A DNA stretch of 64,000 nucleotides from Turnera subulata (lineage: Eukaryota > Streptophyta > Magnoliopsida > Malpighiales > Passifloraceae): contig JAKUCV010002406.1 of assembly GCA_028386065.3 (NCBI GenBank), positions 131,223 to 195,222 on the forward strand, read 5' to 3'. The position numbers were made by a program, and so were the translations under genes. The notes beneath the pieces are model-generated. The model was not told the origin of the DNA. It searched no databases and saw only the letters and a list, made by a program, of their open reading frames with translations. Shown piece after piece: positions 1 to 12,304 of this stretch; positions within the stretch are counted from its first letter, which is position 1, and each line of letters starts with the position of its first letter.

Positions 1-13
1 TCTCTTTCTGTAG

Positions 14-2321
14 GTGATAAAATCAGGGGATTCATTTGTTCTAAAAGATCATCCTAATATTCGTTTGATAGCTCGTGCTCATAAAATGAGTAAAAGCAGG
101 GGGAATGTTGTCAACCCTGATGATGTGGTTTCTGAATATGGTGCAGATTCTCTTAGATTGTATGAAATGTTCATGGGACCTTTCAGGTATACTGTATTAT
201 CTTATTCTTGAACATGAGGATGGTGCACAATCAACTTCTCACACGTGGTCTTGTTGCATTGTGCTTTCTTAGAGACTCAAAAACTTGGAGTACCAGTGGT
301 ATTGAAGGTGTTTATCGATTTCTGGGAAGAACTTGGAGGCTAATTGTTGGTTCACCTTTACCAAATGATAGTTTTCGAGATGAAACAGTTGTAACTGATG
401 AGGAGCCAGCTTTCGAACAGCTACGCGCACTGCATAGATGCATAGCTAAGGTTACATCTCAAACTGCAGTTGCATCTTCTCTTTATTGAAAAAGAAAGTT
501 CCCCTTCTGTTTCTAATATCATTATTGTCCTTTGCATAAGTTGAATAAGGATATTGTTCTCTGTAGTTGCTGTAATGACCTTTGAAATTCTATATGAAAT
601 TTATTGAAAAATATGCTATGAGATAAAATCATCATGAGTAGATTCTGTTCTATTTCCAAAATCTCCAGAGTTATGTTTGAAGCCAACGATATCTAGGCCT
701 AATGAATCGACAGGCCCGCAACTTTGACTCATTTGCAACTTGATCCACAACTTTTTTAATTAGCAACTTATTTCCTGCAACCTTTTAGTCTTCATTATTT
801 TTTCATTTGTTAGAATACACTAGATTCCATCGAATACCGTGGATACAACGACACATGTCTATATTTCATTAGTTCAAATGATTTTAAATCACCAACAATA
901 TATAGTAATAATTAATGTTAAATGTTCTTTCCTGGTGAAAGTGATTTGCTGGTTATTGAGCTTCTAACTAACAAGTTGATGGCTATATAAAGAATCCTTC
1001 ATCTTTGTTCCTATAAATTCTGAAAAACTTAGCTCGCAAGTATCCATCTAGAGAACCCATTTGTGGCATACATATATGTAGGCTGACGGATTATAATATC
1101 AATCTGTATGCCTCATACCACCTTGTCAAGTGACCAACTTTGAGCATGCCGGTGAGTTTGAGCTCCCTGCACCCTGCTGCCAGCTTTGATAAAAGGTTGG
1201 GGCACATGACCTTCCTTGTGAACCTATTGATGTACTGATTTTGGTCCACAGGTAACCGAGGAAATTGAAGGAACAAGGTTCAACACGGGAATTTCTGCAA
1301 TGATGGAGTTTATTAATGCAGCCTACAAGGTTTTCTAGTAAAGCTTTGAAAACTCATAGGTTCCTTACAATTAGCATTAGTCTTATTTTTTGGCTTGAAA
1401 GATGGTTCCAGTCCCTCGCTTCTTTCAAATTTCTTCAGTTCTGTCTTGTGATTCATTATTTGCCCACTAATTATTTTCGTATCTGTTTTCATTTTCATTT
1501 TCCAGTGGGATAAACTTCCAAGATCAATCATTGAACCTTTTGTTCTGCTGCTCTCTCCATATGCGCCTCATATGTCAGAGGAGCTTTGGTTTCGCCTAGG
1601 GCATGCAAAGACATTGGCATATGAGCATTTTCCCGAGGTTAATTTTGCTTCTTTGCTTGGTAGCATGCATTGTTGTTCTTGTTTGGAGCCCTCCATTTCT
1701 CATATTAGTACATATCTGTACAGGATGAAATAGAAGGGTGCAAGATTTTGACTTCTTGAGAATATTTGCTGTTACAAAATGAAATCCCATATTCTGTTTT
1801 CTCGCAGCTGCTTTGAAGCCATCAAATCATCCTCATTTTAAGCTGTCAAACCCTTTTGCTTTAGGAGAAAAGAATTGATAGGAGAACAAAACAGAAAATA
1901 AAAGAAACAGAAGGAATACTGAGGTGGAATTATCACCTGAAAATGATAATGCAATTCCAATTGCATTCATTTCTGTTTAGTGTTAATGCCATTTGTCAGC
2001 TCAAAAACTTTAGGGGCTATGAAGGATTCTATGAAGTTTTGCTGAATCCAAACAAAATTTTTGTTATTTTGATCACAGGCTGATCCTGTCTACCTAAAGG
2101 ACTCTACAATCATCCTGCCAGTTCAGATCAATGGCAAGATGCGGGGTACCATACAGGTGGAGGAAGGATGCTCAGAGGAGGATGCTTTCCAATTAGCTTC
2201 ACAAGATGAGAAACTGTCCAAGTTCTTGGAGGGAAAATCTATCAAGAAAAGAATTTATGTTCCGGGAAAGATTTTAAATGTTATCTTGAGCCCTCAAAAC
2301 ATCAAGGCAGGTGTTCGTTAG
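14..2321 (+). CDS. EMB2369: Leucyl-tRNA synthetase, organellar (bacterial-type), 3' part
   Basis: Class I leucine-tRNA ligase charging tRNA-Leu in chloroplast and mitochondrion. Only the C-terminal 267 codons lie in the window; the gene starts to the left. Exons read 14-186, 273-450, 1252-1329, 1506-1637 and 2079-2321 (TAG stop); all introns are GT-AG and the frame is continuous. The first exon holds the KMSKS signature ([15 protein letters not shown]), which binds ATP and stabilises the transition state. Exons 2-4 encode the helical anticodon-binding domain ([34 protein letters not shown]). The last exon encodes the C-terminal tRNA-binding domain ([16 protein letters not shown]). The spelling is that of bacterial-type LeuRS, so I infer the organellar copy (Arabidopsis EMB2369). 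No damage is seen. Family call is very sure; the ortholog name is less sure. Confidence 0.93.
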
Positions 2322-3836
2322 TCCATTTGACCTAATATTAGAGTTGGTTCCATCAACTCATTTTAAATGGAGGTGGTCTTACTGCAACGGTGGACCTGCA
2401 GCGTCTGCACTTGAAATGAGCATTTTTGGAAGAGGCACTTATGCAGTAAGCATTCTCAGTTTTTCCTTCATACATGTCCACATAAGGAAACTTTTTGGAC
2501 AATGGCATGCCACAACTGATTTAAAAGCCGTGCATCTTGAATCAATGATCGAAAAGTGTCAATAAGTAGACTTTTGTTTTTTTGTACGTAGAAGTAGAGA
2601 CCTTGTTTCATCCTATAGTTACTGCGGAAAGTGACTTTTAGTCCGGTGTATGATCATAGTTGGCAATTACAGGTGCCAGAAATTTGTTGATTTAGTGCAT
2701 GAAGATAGCATGTTTTGTTGATTTGCCTTTTCTTTATTGATACAGTTGATGTCGAAGTCGAAAGCTCAAGCTGGTGACTTAGCCCCTCTTGCCTCTTGCT
2801 TTACCGAAGTCAAGTGCTAGTAAGTTAAACAGCTTATTAAAAGTTTTTTCATTCTGACATAGGGGATTGCCATGGTACATTATCAAGGGTACACACCTTT
2901 GGTTACATGGACCAGTCATTTTCTTTATGAATAATTATATGAAATTTTAAAATTAGAATATGATAATTTTCAATCTTTTGATTTTTTTTTCTTTCATCGA
3001 ATAAATTGTGTCATTTCTTATTAAAGAGCTATCCCTTACCAGAAATGTAAGATCATCCCACAATGCATCAGGTTCGGTACATACTTTGGATCTCTGGCTA
3101 ATGCTAGTCATGCGATTACAGGTTCATCGTCATGTAACAGTCAACAAATGCCATGAGGATTGGAACAGAGAATCTTGATCTGATGATGTACTTACATCTA
3201 TATACTGTTAAATAAACGGATTGAGTTAACTTTGCGTAGTTTGCGGTGGAGTAAAAGAAATCAGAGGTGCAAAAAGGCCAACATAATAAAGAGCCTTAAA
3301 CTACAAACGGAGGTTAAAAAAATAAAAAAGAAGAAGAAGAAGAAGAAGAAGAAAGGATTATGTATCCTATAAAGAGAAGAAAAGAATACAAAGCTCGTGA
3401 CGTGATTTGATAACTTACTAGTACAAGAAAATATGAGAAAGAATGTATCAATATCAATAACATCCCAAGCCAGATAATTATCATAATCCCTGCTACATAT
3501 ATTAGTACTAATAGATTATAAATTATCTCCCCCCCCTATAGTTTTGGGATGCGTATTTGCACCTCGTGCAATTGTTTGGAAGGCCTTGCTGGCTATGAGG
3601 AAATGATTTGAGTTCCTAATGACTGCTACTGTCAAGTTGGCAACCTGATTCTTTCTTGACCCATAAGGCATAGACATGTTGGTAGTTTTATGTCTTTTTC
3701 ATTGCTGTTGTTTTGATACTGTGGCACACTTGTAACAGTTTTGGAACCCGCCAGAATTTTGTTTTTGGGTTTAACTGTAGCGTTATGGAAAGGTAAATAG
3801 ACCAATGAGTGAAGTGCAGGGAAGGAGGAATAATTT
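2322..3836. other. LeuRS 3' UTR and intergenic DNA
   Basis: AT-rich sequence without a convincing coding region. The LeuRS 3' UTR must lie in the first few hundred bases. A short (AAG)n run sits at about 3328-3353 and a C7 run near 3530. The reading frame at 2311-2565 is open by chance and carries no recognisable domain. Confidence 0.6.
3328..3353. repeat. (AAG)n microsatellite
   Basis: About eight to nine AAG units follow an A-rich run. It is a simple sequence repeat in noncoding DNA. Confidence 0.85.
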
Positions 3837-3845
3837 GAACATAAG

Positions 3846-4099
3846 GGATTAAAGCCTTTTTTCATCCTTGTGTTACACCATAAAGCTGAAAGTCATACTT
3901 GTATTGGTTTTGGTCTATTTTCATCCCTCTGTCCATGGGTTTTAACTTGTTTTCATCCTTCTAAATAGGTCGAAAAGACGAACACAAAGATGAAAATAAG
4001 ACATTTCACAAATAGAGAGATAAAAATAAGCCAAAATTTAATAGAGGGATGACTTCCAACTTTGAAGTCTAATGCAAGGATGAAAAAACACTTTATTCC
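3846..4099. mobile_element. Mutator-like MITE with 9-bp TSD
   Basis: This 254-bp element is flanked by perfect copies of GAACATAAG (3837-3845 and 4100-4108). Its ends are imperfect inverted repeats: GGATTAAAG on the left and, reverse-complemented, GGAATAAAG on the right. Both arms contain iterated pieces like TTTTCATCCTTGTGTT and TTCATCCCTCTGT. A 9-bp TSD with long degenerate arms fits a non-autonomous Mutator (MULE) element. It encodes no protein. The same iterated motif occurs in the arms of the Pack-MULE at 47185-49583, so the two may share a transposase source. Confidence 0.8.
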
Positions 4100-4108
4100 G
4101 AACATAAG

Positions 4109-4956
4109 TAATGAGAAAACAAGGTGTACATATTCTCGACAGAACCAAATGCTTATAATGTGAAACGGGGAATGTGAAATTGCCAAAAGCCAAAAGCAAC
4201 ACAAATTAGTGCAAATTAGGTTGACCACACACCAAACCCTTTTTCTCTTACAATAGCCAGATATCAAGGGAACGGTAAGTAACTAAAAAGGAACCAGTTT
4301 CCCCAAATTTCTTCCAAGTCGTTCCAAAGGTTCATTCTCTTTTGAATCGCCACTCCCTCGTGGGTCACAGAATCCCACCGGCCACCTGTCCACCTCCCCA
4401 CCTCTAGGACGGTGCCGTTCGATGTAAACTGTGCATTGGTATATTAAACAAATAATTCATTAATTTAAATGCCTAGTGGGTCCCCTCAACTCTCTGCTGC
4501 CATAATCAGAAGAACAACCCAACAGTTGGCTTTAGCTTTCGCCTCACCCATCCAAAGACACATAAAAAACAGATATCCAAAATAGTCCATCATGTCATAT
4601 CACAAGAAGAAGAAATAAAGCAGGTTTACTCTAATGTGTATGGACAAAATCAATGAGAGTCACTCACCTGATTGTCCATGATAATCATAATTAAGTGTGA
4701 TTCGGGTCGAATCTTATTAATTAGGGCAAAACACGCAATACTGGATATGGAAAAAAAAAAAAAAAGAGAAAGACAACAAAATATTTAAAAGAAGAAAGAA
4801 AGAAAACAAAATATTCATAAAAAGAAAGAAAGAAAGGAAGACAACAAAATAACTAAGCTAGATAGTTCTGAAGTAAAGAAGAAGGCAATCCAATAACTCC
4901 GCTATTCATCTTCATCGACTGGAAAGCCAAAGCCAAAACCTTTCTCCCATTTACTT
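4109..4956. other. Promoter-side intergenic region of the glycosyltransferase gene
   Basis: AT-rich sequence with no coding potential seen. It contains A-runs and GAAA-type purine repeats (about 4750-4850), which are common in plant promoters and 5' UTRs. The core promoter of the gene starting at 4976 must be here, but I could not fix a TATA box. Confidence 0.5.
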
Positions 4957-5007
4957 ATGGGGCTTAAATTTGGGAATGCTCCCTACTCGGAAAAGCTTGG
5001 AGCTTGA
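4957..5007 (+). promoter_or_regulatory. Upstream ORF overlapping the glycosyltransferase start
   Basis: An ATG at 4957 opens a 16-codon frame ending at TGA 5005-5007. It overlaps the first ATG of the main frame (4976) in another phase. Ribosomes that start here would bypass 4976 and could re-initiate at the in-frame ATG 5072 (MTKKAGQG...), giving a protein 32 residues shorter but still with the membrane anchor. Whether the mRNA includes 4957 is not known. Confidence 0.45.
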
Positions 5008-8000
5008 TTGGCGGAAGAATCCCAGCAGCAAGGAAGGAGGAAAAAGGTGGTGGTGGTGGTGGAGGAGGAGGATGACTAAGAAGGCCGGGCAGGGTCTTAT
5101 TCCTCCGCCCATTATAGCCGGGAAGCGACACGTCATATGGCTGTGGTGGAAGCTACTCATCATCCTCTCCGTCTTCCTCTGCCTCCTCGCTCTCTTCCGC
5201 TTACACTCCCAATCCCTCTCCTCCTCTTCTTCTTCTTCTTCTTCTTCTTCTTCTTCTTCTTCTTCTTCTTCTCTTGTCGTTTCTCGCAAGCGATCTCGCG
5301 ACGATTCCTTCCAAGGACCTCCCAAGCTCGCCTTCCTCTTCCTCGTCCGCCGCGACCTCCCCCTCGATTTCCTCTGGTCCACCTTCTTCGAGGTAACTCT
5401 TTCTTTTCTTTTTTACTTCCCTTTTGTTTTTAAAAACACACAAAAGATGAAGAAGAGAAAAACAATCATTTCTTCATATTTTGCAATTTTTTCCAGAACG
5501 GTGACGCCGCGAAATTCTCCATTTACATCCACTCCGCGCCGGGATTCGAGTTCGATGAGTCCTCCACAAGGTCTCCCTTCTTCTACGGTCGCCAATTGAA
5601 GAACAGTATCCAGGTAGCCATCCCCCCACCATTCTCACTACGCTTGTTCAAATAAAATCTGCTGCAATCTATTTCTCTCTACTTATTTGCAAAAGTTATC
5701 TTCTTTTTGCACCAACGGAGAAATGATGGTGACATGTTTGTTTCTTTGGATGGATGGTGTGTGTGTAGGTGGCTTGGGGTGAGTCAAGCATGATCCAAGC
5801 TGAAAGATTGCTACTTGCCGCTGCCTTAGATGATCCAGCCAACCAAAGATTCCTTCTTCTCTCTGATAGGTTTTTGTTGGCTTTTTCTGCAATCCTCACA
5901 CTCTCTTTTTTTGATATTTCTGTTAGCAATACTGGTTACCCGCCCAGCTGATTGGTTTTTCTCTCTCTTGTATCATGGATGATTGTTTTGCAGTTGTGCG
6001 CCTCTTTACAACTTTACCTACATATACAACTATTTGATGGCTTCTCCTAGGAGTTTCGTGGACAGGTAGATGGAGGGCCTTTCACTTTCGTTCTTGAGGT
6101 GGAAAAAAGCACTCATTTCGTACTATCATTCTGCTACCTTGCTCTTATTTTCCATGCGTTTCTTACAACAATTTCTAAAACCTAATTGCTCTCCGTTGTA
6201 GCTTTCTTGATGCTAAGGATGTCCGCTACAATGATAAGATGTCACCTATTATTCCCAGATCCAAATGGCGAAAAGGGTCTCAGGTTTTTTTGCTCATACT
6301 TTTACTTTTTCCTTTTTTTTTTGTAATGTCAAACTTTTAAGTCAATACTGCCTCCGGATAAATCTAAGACTTCTGTATTTTCTGCCTAATCAGTCCTAGC
6401 AGTTGTTTATGGTTTTCCTGAGTTCACTGGTATGTTAAACACATGAGTAAGCTACTTTTGATGTTGCATCTGATAAATTCTTCACTGGTTGGTCCAAAAT
6501 ATCGATCTAAAACTTGCATCAAAAGTAAAGCGGGAAGCCAGATTATCCTTTTCTTTTTCCTGCCCTGATTATGCATCCAAACATCTATATGCAGTCCATG
6601 GCAGTGCCCTTCGGAGTTGTTTCCTGACCCCGGATTTGGAAGTAGCTTTTAGTAGAATATGTTGTGTTATCACTTTTGTTGTAGTAATGTCTTGTTTCTT
6701 AGATAAAAAATCGCTGTCACTACATGGTGCACCTAATTGTTCTTATTTTAGGACAGCAGATAGTTGCTTCATTGAGAGTAAAAGATTTATGTCTCAGCCA
6801 CTTCTATGCATGACCTCTGTTCTAAAGTTAAGTCTGGTTTCTTTATTTCAGTGGATAACCTTAATCCGAAGCCATGCAGAACTGATTGTCGATGATGAGA
6901 TCATATTTCCAGTTTTTCAGAAATTTTGCAAGGTATAGCCAAGCTATCATCTAAGCTTCAAAGTTTCTGTTACATATAATTGATGTGTGACGAAATTTTA
7001 GTTCTTGATTTAAGATAATACTGAAATCAATCAAGGAAATGCATGAATCTGATTCAACTAAATGGTTTGCTATGCGAGTGTAGTGTTGTCAGTTGTTTAT
7101 GTAACCAGCAAAATTTCCTCTCTTTTGTACTGTTTTCTCTATTTTCTTCACAGTTGGAAGTTAATTTGTTCTTTACTTCTTTGTATTTCTACTACTTGCA
7201 GCGACGGCCACCTATTGATTCCAGTAAAGGAAAGCTAAATATTGTAAGTAATACAAGCTTTGTCAAAGGAGGAGGATTCCTAGTTTGGCCTTTTGTTTTC
7301 TTTTGGTTTGCTGATATTCCATATATTCTGATAGTCCAGAAGCTCTAATCCATTTTTCTGTTTTGTTTTCGAGGAATTGATGATTCATTTTCATTTGTTG
7401 CTGATTGCAGGAACTTCAAAAGCAGCATAACTGTATTCCTGATGAACACTACGTTCCAACGTTGCTTTCGGTGAGAAATTTTGTGGTTGTTGCTTTGTTG
7501 TTTTGGAATCTGTGCTGCTGCATAGTTGCTTGCTTTTATAATTTTAACCTCTTCCTTTGCACAAAAGCTTCCTCACATGATCTGTGTTTTGACATCACTA
7601 ATCCTGACTCCTTACTGAGAATTCATTGCTTCTGTTATTCGTTATTAGATGAGTGATCTGGAAGGTGAACTTGAAAGAAGAACCTTGACCTATACGGTAT
7701 GGAATCTGTCTGCGACGAAAATGGAGAATAAAGGATGGCATCCCATGACATTCTCCTATGTGAATGCCAGTCCTCAAAAGATCAAGGAAATAAAGGTTAC
7801 TGCTCTGCCTTTTTTCTACTAGTGTACTTGAAACATTATTTGACAAGCATGGATGGGCTTGTTATACCATATTATCCTTCTCTCTGAAAGGCAGAAAGGC
7901 TCAAGTCTGTTCTAATTGCACAAGACATGTTCTTTTGGGTGTCCCTATTCTTGGGAATGGCAACTGAGGGCTCAATCCTTTTCTAGCTGTTACTTGTCCA

Positions 8001-8253
8001 TTTTGCGCTAACTGCTCTTGTATTTTTTTGATGCTAAACTGCTCTTGTATTATTTCTTTGTTCCATTGTACAGGCTATCAACCATGTATACTATGAGACC
8101 GAGTTCCGGACAGAATGGTGCCGTTCAAATTCAAGTTCTGTTCCTTGCTTTTTATTTGCTAGGAAGTTCTCTAGGGGAGCTGCCATGCGCCTTTTGAGTG
8201 AGGGGGTGGTTGGCCCCTTTGATGCCTCTGCATTATTAACGACAAACCCATGA
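4976..8253 (+). CDS. BC10-like core-2/I-branching glycosyltransferase (GT14-related, DUF266)
   Basis: Golgi type II membrane glycosyltransferase of the core-2/I-branching family that includes rice Brittle Culm 10; the family is linked to cell-wall structure and its substrate is unsettled. Ten exons: 4976-5392, 5497-5613, 5769-5869, 5994-6065, 6202-6283, 6852-6932, 7202-7243, 7411-7470, 7649-7795, 8074-8253, giving 432 residues with GT-AG introns and continuous frame. Residues about 53-75 form one membrane span (HVIWLWWKLLIILSVF), followed by a run of 18 serines (82-99) as stem. Family blocks follow: KLAFLFLVRRDLP, AKFSIYIHSAPG, VAWGESSMIQAERLLLAAAL, RFLLLSDSCAPLYNF, QWITLIRSHAELIVDD, and CIPDEHYVPTLL. 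The start could instead be ATG 5072, because the first 32 residues (with WWWWW from GGT repeats) look like 5' UTR read through. No damage is seen. Confidence 0.93.
5225..5272 (+). repeat. Coding (TCT)16 microsatellite
   Basis: Sixteen TCT units after two TCC codons encode a pure serine tract in the stem of the glycosyltransferase, directly after the membrane span. Unit gains or losses keep the frame, so the length is likely polymorphic. Confidence 0.9.
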
Positions 8254-9117
8254 TAATGGACAGTTTTAAGCGCGACTATCTAACCATTTCAGAATACAGA
8301 GTCAGTGCAGCACCCAGATCTCCACGTTGGACAAAGGTTACATACATAGGATAGAAGATGCTGTAAGGTTAGTATATTGAAGCAACATCGGCTGTTCTAC
8401 AAATTGCAAAAAAGTTGAAGTAAATGAGTGAAGTAGGGGGTGTATTTTTTATACCAGCATTACGGCTCCCTGCAGCTCGCAAGTGGCGGCTGGTTTAGAA
8501 ATTATATTTGCGGCAGTCTAATCTTTAACATCCTAGACAAAGCTCCTTGTCTGTGGCATCCACTGATGAAAAGAGTAGGAATTATTCAGAGTTCTATCAA
8601 TTTTGAAACAGACTTCAATCGTCTTCTATCAGTTTTGGAAGAATAGGAATTATTTGGAGTTCTGCATCTTTAACATCCCCGTCAATGCCACTTGCTCCCT
8701 CTCGTTGTTGTGGCATCTACTGTTGTAAAGGATAGGAATCGTTCAGAGGTGTACTATCAATTATGGAATTGGAACAACTTAATTAATCTTAAATGCTACA
8801 ATGCAATCATGATTCGTTTATTAGCTATCTGGTAATAATCTTTGTCGTACACCATTAACTGATATCTCACCGCTATTATCTCCACTATAGAGAAAGCTGA
8901 TCCTTAGTGATAATGATAGAGTTATACTACAGATCTGTAACTTGAGTCTTGTAGTATATAACTCGATGTAAAGCGTAGAATATTATGCAGAAAGCATTTA
9001 CTTATTCAGATATTCTTTCATATTCGACTCAATTTAAACAAACTATCTGTTGACCTTTGTCTTACACAGGCTGTCACCTTGTTGCTGAGAGCATGCGTTT
9101 AATTATTCACAGATTTG
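8254..9117. other. 3' flank of the glycosyltransferase gene, with a diverged tandem duplication
   Basis: Noncoding. Two related blocks lie in tandem: 8524-8608 and 8669-8770. Both run from CTTTAACATCC through a GTGGCATC-like piece and TAGGAAT to CTATCAATT, offset by about 145 bases, with many substitutions. The duplication is old and no protein is encoded. Confidence 0.55.
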
Positions 9118-9476
9118 GCAACACTATACTTTGAAACTTTCATGTACTTTTGCTTCTTTTTTATGTTACATTTTTTAAGTGTCATGTGCTTGTGGCATGT
9201 GATCACATTTTTTAAAAAACTTAATTTATTCTCGCTGTATATATATATTGTTTGTTCTGCTTATATCTGTCTAAATCTAAATCCTGGTGAGAATGATGAT
9301 GTGGCATGTCAACGTGGTCACTTTACGGGAAGTATTCATAGCGAGTAGCGACTAGTAGCGTGACATTTGTGTTAATCACAGACCAAAAAAGGGGTTGATA
9401 ATGATTCGGCCTTTTATCTCACACTGATAATAATACCACATTGAGTTGAGTTGGTTACGCTTTGATTAAGCACTTT

Positions 9477-12293
9477 TTTTTTTTTTTTTTTTTTGGTAAA
9501 AAAGGGAATCTACATCTACATGAATTCACGTGCAACAGTTGCGCCTACAGCATCTGCTGTCAAAACATTAAGACAAAAATTTGGTGGTTCTTCTAATAAC
9601 CGAAACTCATCATCCAAAGCCAAGGCTTGTTTTGCTAACATATCAGCTGTGAAATTAGCTTCCCGGTAAATGTGGGTGCACGTGACCTTCCATGGCCGTT
9701 GCAACATGTTCCTGATGCACTCCATTAGCGGGACTTGCTCTAAACGGCTGGCTGATGGATCATTTAGTATGTGAATAGCAGGCGCACAATCTGACTCAAT
9801 GTGTAAGGATGGTATTCCCAAGTCCCAAGCAATACATAAAGCATCATAAATTGCCCAAAGTTCAGCAAATAATGGACTGCAAGGGCGAAGGTTGTGCATA
9901 AATCCTTTAACCCAGCTTCCATCTGCCATGCGAAGGACTCCTCCCGCTGCCGCTCTTCGAGTATCATGGTTAACTGCGCCGTCGGTGTTAGCTTTGATTA
10001 CTCCTAACCCTGGTGGACGCCAACCTATTTCTCGAATAACAGAGATTGGCTTAACACCGGATGCCATGTGTAGTGTCTGCTCTCGATGAATTGCCGCTGC
10101 GAGAAAGAGTATGCGGTGTTGTAGATCTGTCACCAGTGGTATGTTGGGGTTGAAGACAAAGTCATTTCGGGCTTTCCAAAATGTCCAGAGTGCTACTCCA
10201 AAAAGTAACTTCCACGGGGTGCTTGTGTTTGAGCCACACTTGATTTTGAAAGCATCAAGCATCCAGCTTTGTATGTTGTTGCCTGCAAAAAACATTGTAC
10301 GTGAATTAGGATCAAGTAATTTAATCCAAATGTCACGTACCTGTGAGCAATCACGCAGCACATGTAATGTTGTTTCAGCTTGATGATGGCATCGGGGACA
10401 AGAATCCACAGTTGACATGTGTCGACGGACTCGATTGGCGTTTGTAAGCAGTGCATCATGAGCTGCTTCCCACAGGAAGGTTTGAATTCTGGGGATGCCT
10501 TTCCAACTCCAAACGGCTTTCCAAATCTCATCATTAGCATATCTAGCTTCCTTAGTAATAAGATTGTAGGCCGTTTTGGTGGTGCACTCCCCCGAGCTTG
10601 AGTGATCCCAAATAACTATGTCATTATCACCCATAAGATTGGGGGTTGGTGACATGGCTATCACTCCAAGTATGTTAGCAGGTAGATAAGGGCGCATCTT
10701 ATCAATGTTCCATGTCCCATCTTCATTCACATAAAATTGGACATCCTTGAACTTTTCTTCTTTTGGGACATTCTTTGTGACAAACTCGGATAACGGTTCT
10801 AGGCCACCTAGCCAGTTATCTGTCCAAAATCGAGCATTCTTCCCATTTCCAATGATCCATGACAATCCTTTTTGAAGTAACGGCCATGCCTTGCATAGCC
10901 CTCTCCATACATGTGAACACTGTCGCCCAACCTTCATCTCTGGTAGAAATTGGGTACCTGCACCATATTTAGCTTTAAGTAAGCGAACCCATAAAAGATC
11001 AGGCTGAGTTAAAAATTTCCAAGCTAATTTAACCAAACGAGCTTCATTTGCTTGGCGCATTTTCTTTAGTCCAAGACCGCCCTCTTCTTTTGGGCTACAC
11101 ACTGTATCCCAATTAACCAATGATGGCTTCCGACTGTCTTGAGTAGAACCCCAGAGAAAACTTCTTGATTTTTTGTCCACTTCATCACAAATGGTTGTTG
11201 GGACTGAAAGCATCTGCATAGCATAAGAAGGGATCGCCTGCAAGACAGACTGCGTTAGTGTAAGACGCCCTGCAAAGGAGAGAGAATGAGCTTTCCACAT
11301 ATTAAGTCGCTGGTCAATCTTTTCAGAAATGAATTTGAATGTTTGGATGCTAGTGCGTCCATGAATCAACGGCACCCCCAAGTACTTCCCAAGATTGTCA
11401 GTTAAAGGGATATCACACTGTTTACTAATTGCTGACGCCAAGCCTAATGAGACATTTTTGGAGCAGTAGATCCTAGACTTGGACTTGCTAACTTTCTGCC
11501 CCGAACTAGCACAAAAGGTTTCTAGGCAATCATTTATTTCCACCGCCTGGCGAACACTCGCTTCTGCAAATAAAACTAAATCATCAACAAAAAACATGTG
11601 AGAAATTGGGGGGCAATGCCTTCCTTTAGTGAACGGTTTCCATCGTTTGGTATTAACAGAAGCATTAATAGATTGGGATAATCTTTCCAAACATAGCACA
11701 AAAATGTAAGGGGAAAGGGGATCTCCCTGTCGTAATCCACAAGAAGGGGAGAATGCCGTGGTCATTTCCCCATTCCACAAGACCTGCATAGAACTAGTCG
11801 ATAAACAAAAGAGGATGAGGTCAACAAAGACACTGGGCATTCCTATATCATGTAGAGTATCCTTTACAAAATCCCACCGGATTTTATCATAGGCTTTCTC
11901 TAAATCGATTTTGAACGCCATGAAGCCTTTATCCCCTTTCTTAATATGCATGGAATGAATCACCTCTTGTACGACTATAATATTGTCTATGATCTGTCTA
12001 CCTGGGACAAAAGAAGACTGGAAAGGTAGAGTTAGTTCCGACATCAAAGGTTTGAGCCGGTTAACCAAAACTTTAGTCAAAATTTTATAAATGACAGAAC
12101 ATAAGCTGATAGGACGAAATTGTGCAAAACTCTCAGGTGTTGTCACTTTCGGGATTAACACTAAGAGTGTCTTGTTCAAATCTGTATCAAAACTCCCATC
12201 TCTGACTGCGTTGGAGACAAATGCGCATAGGTCTCCTTTAACAGCCTCCCAATGTTTTTGGAAAAAAGCTGCTGGAAAGTTTACAACACCTGG
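9477..12293 (-). mobile_element. LINE-1: 5'-truncated L1-type retrotransposon with TSD
   Basis: Minus-strand non-LTR element. Its poly(A) tail appears as a T run at 9474-9494, and the far end is cut within the early RT domain. The 11-bp target duplication TTAAGCACTTT flanks it at 9466-9476 and 12294-12304. 5' truncation with a short TSD and A-tail is the signature of target-primed reverse transcription. The tail motif (TTTACC before the A run) matches LINE-2, and the protein is similar to LINE-2, so both belong to one subfamily. Confidence 0.92.
9516..12293 (-). pseudogene. LINE-1 ORF2 remnant: reverse transcriptase and RNase H
   Basis: An open frame of about 925 codons from the truncation point (PG...FPAAFFQKHW) to the stop at 9516; the first internal Met is at 12179. 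The endonuclease and ORF1 are missing. RT blocks present: LIPKV, FAQFRPISLCSVIYKI, SSFVPGRQIIDNI, DLEKAYDKI, GLRQGDPLSPYIF and the catalytic region. The normal FADD box reads FVDD here (codon GTT, complement 11586-11588), an Ala to Val change next to the catalytic aspartates. A C-terminal RNase H-like domain follows (NTDGAVNHDT, ESDCAPAIHI, YREANFTADMLAKQ). The long frame without stops suggests a young insertion. Lacking a promoter and endonuclease, it should be inactive. Confidence 0.9.
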
Positions 12294-12304
12294 TTAAGCA
12301 CTTT

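Noticed and set aside
4951..5599. Long frames rich in Glu, Arg or Phe on either strand around 5100-5500
   Set aside because: They are shadows of the TCT microsatellite and of GC-rich exon 1 of the glycosyltransferase gene; only the frame with the family motifs is real.
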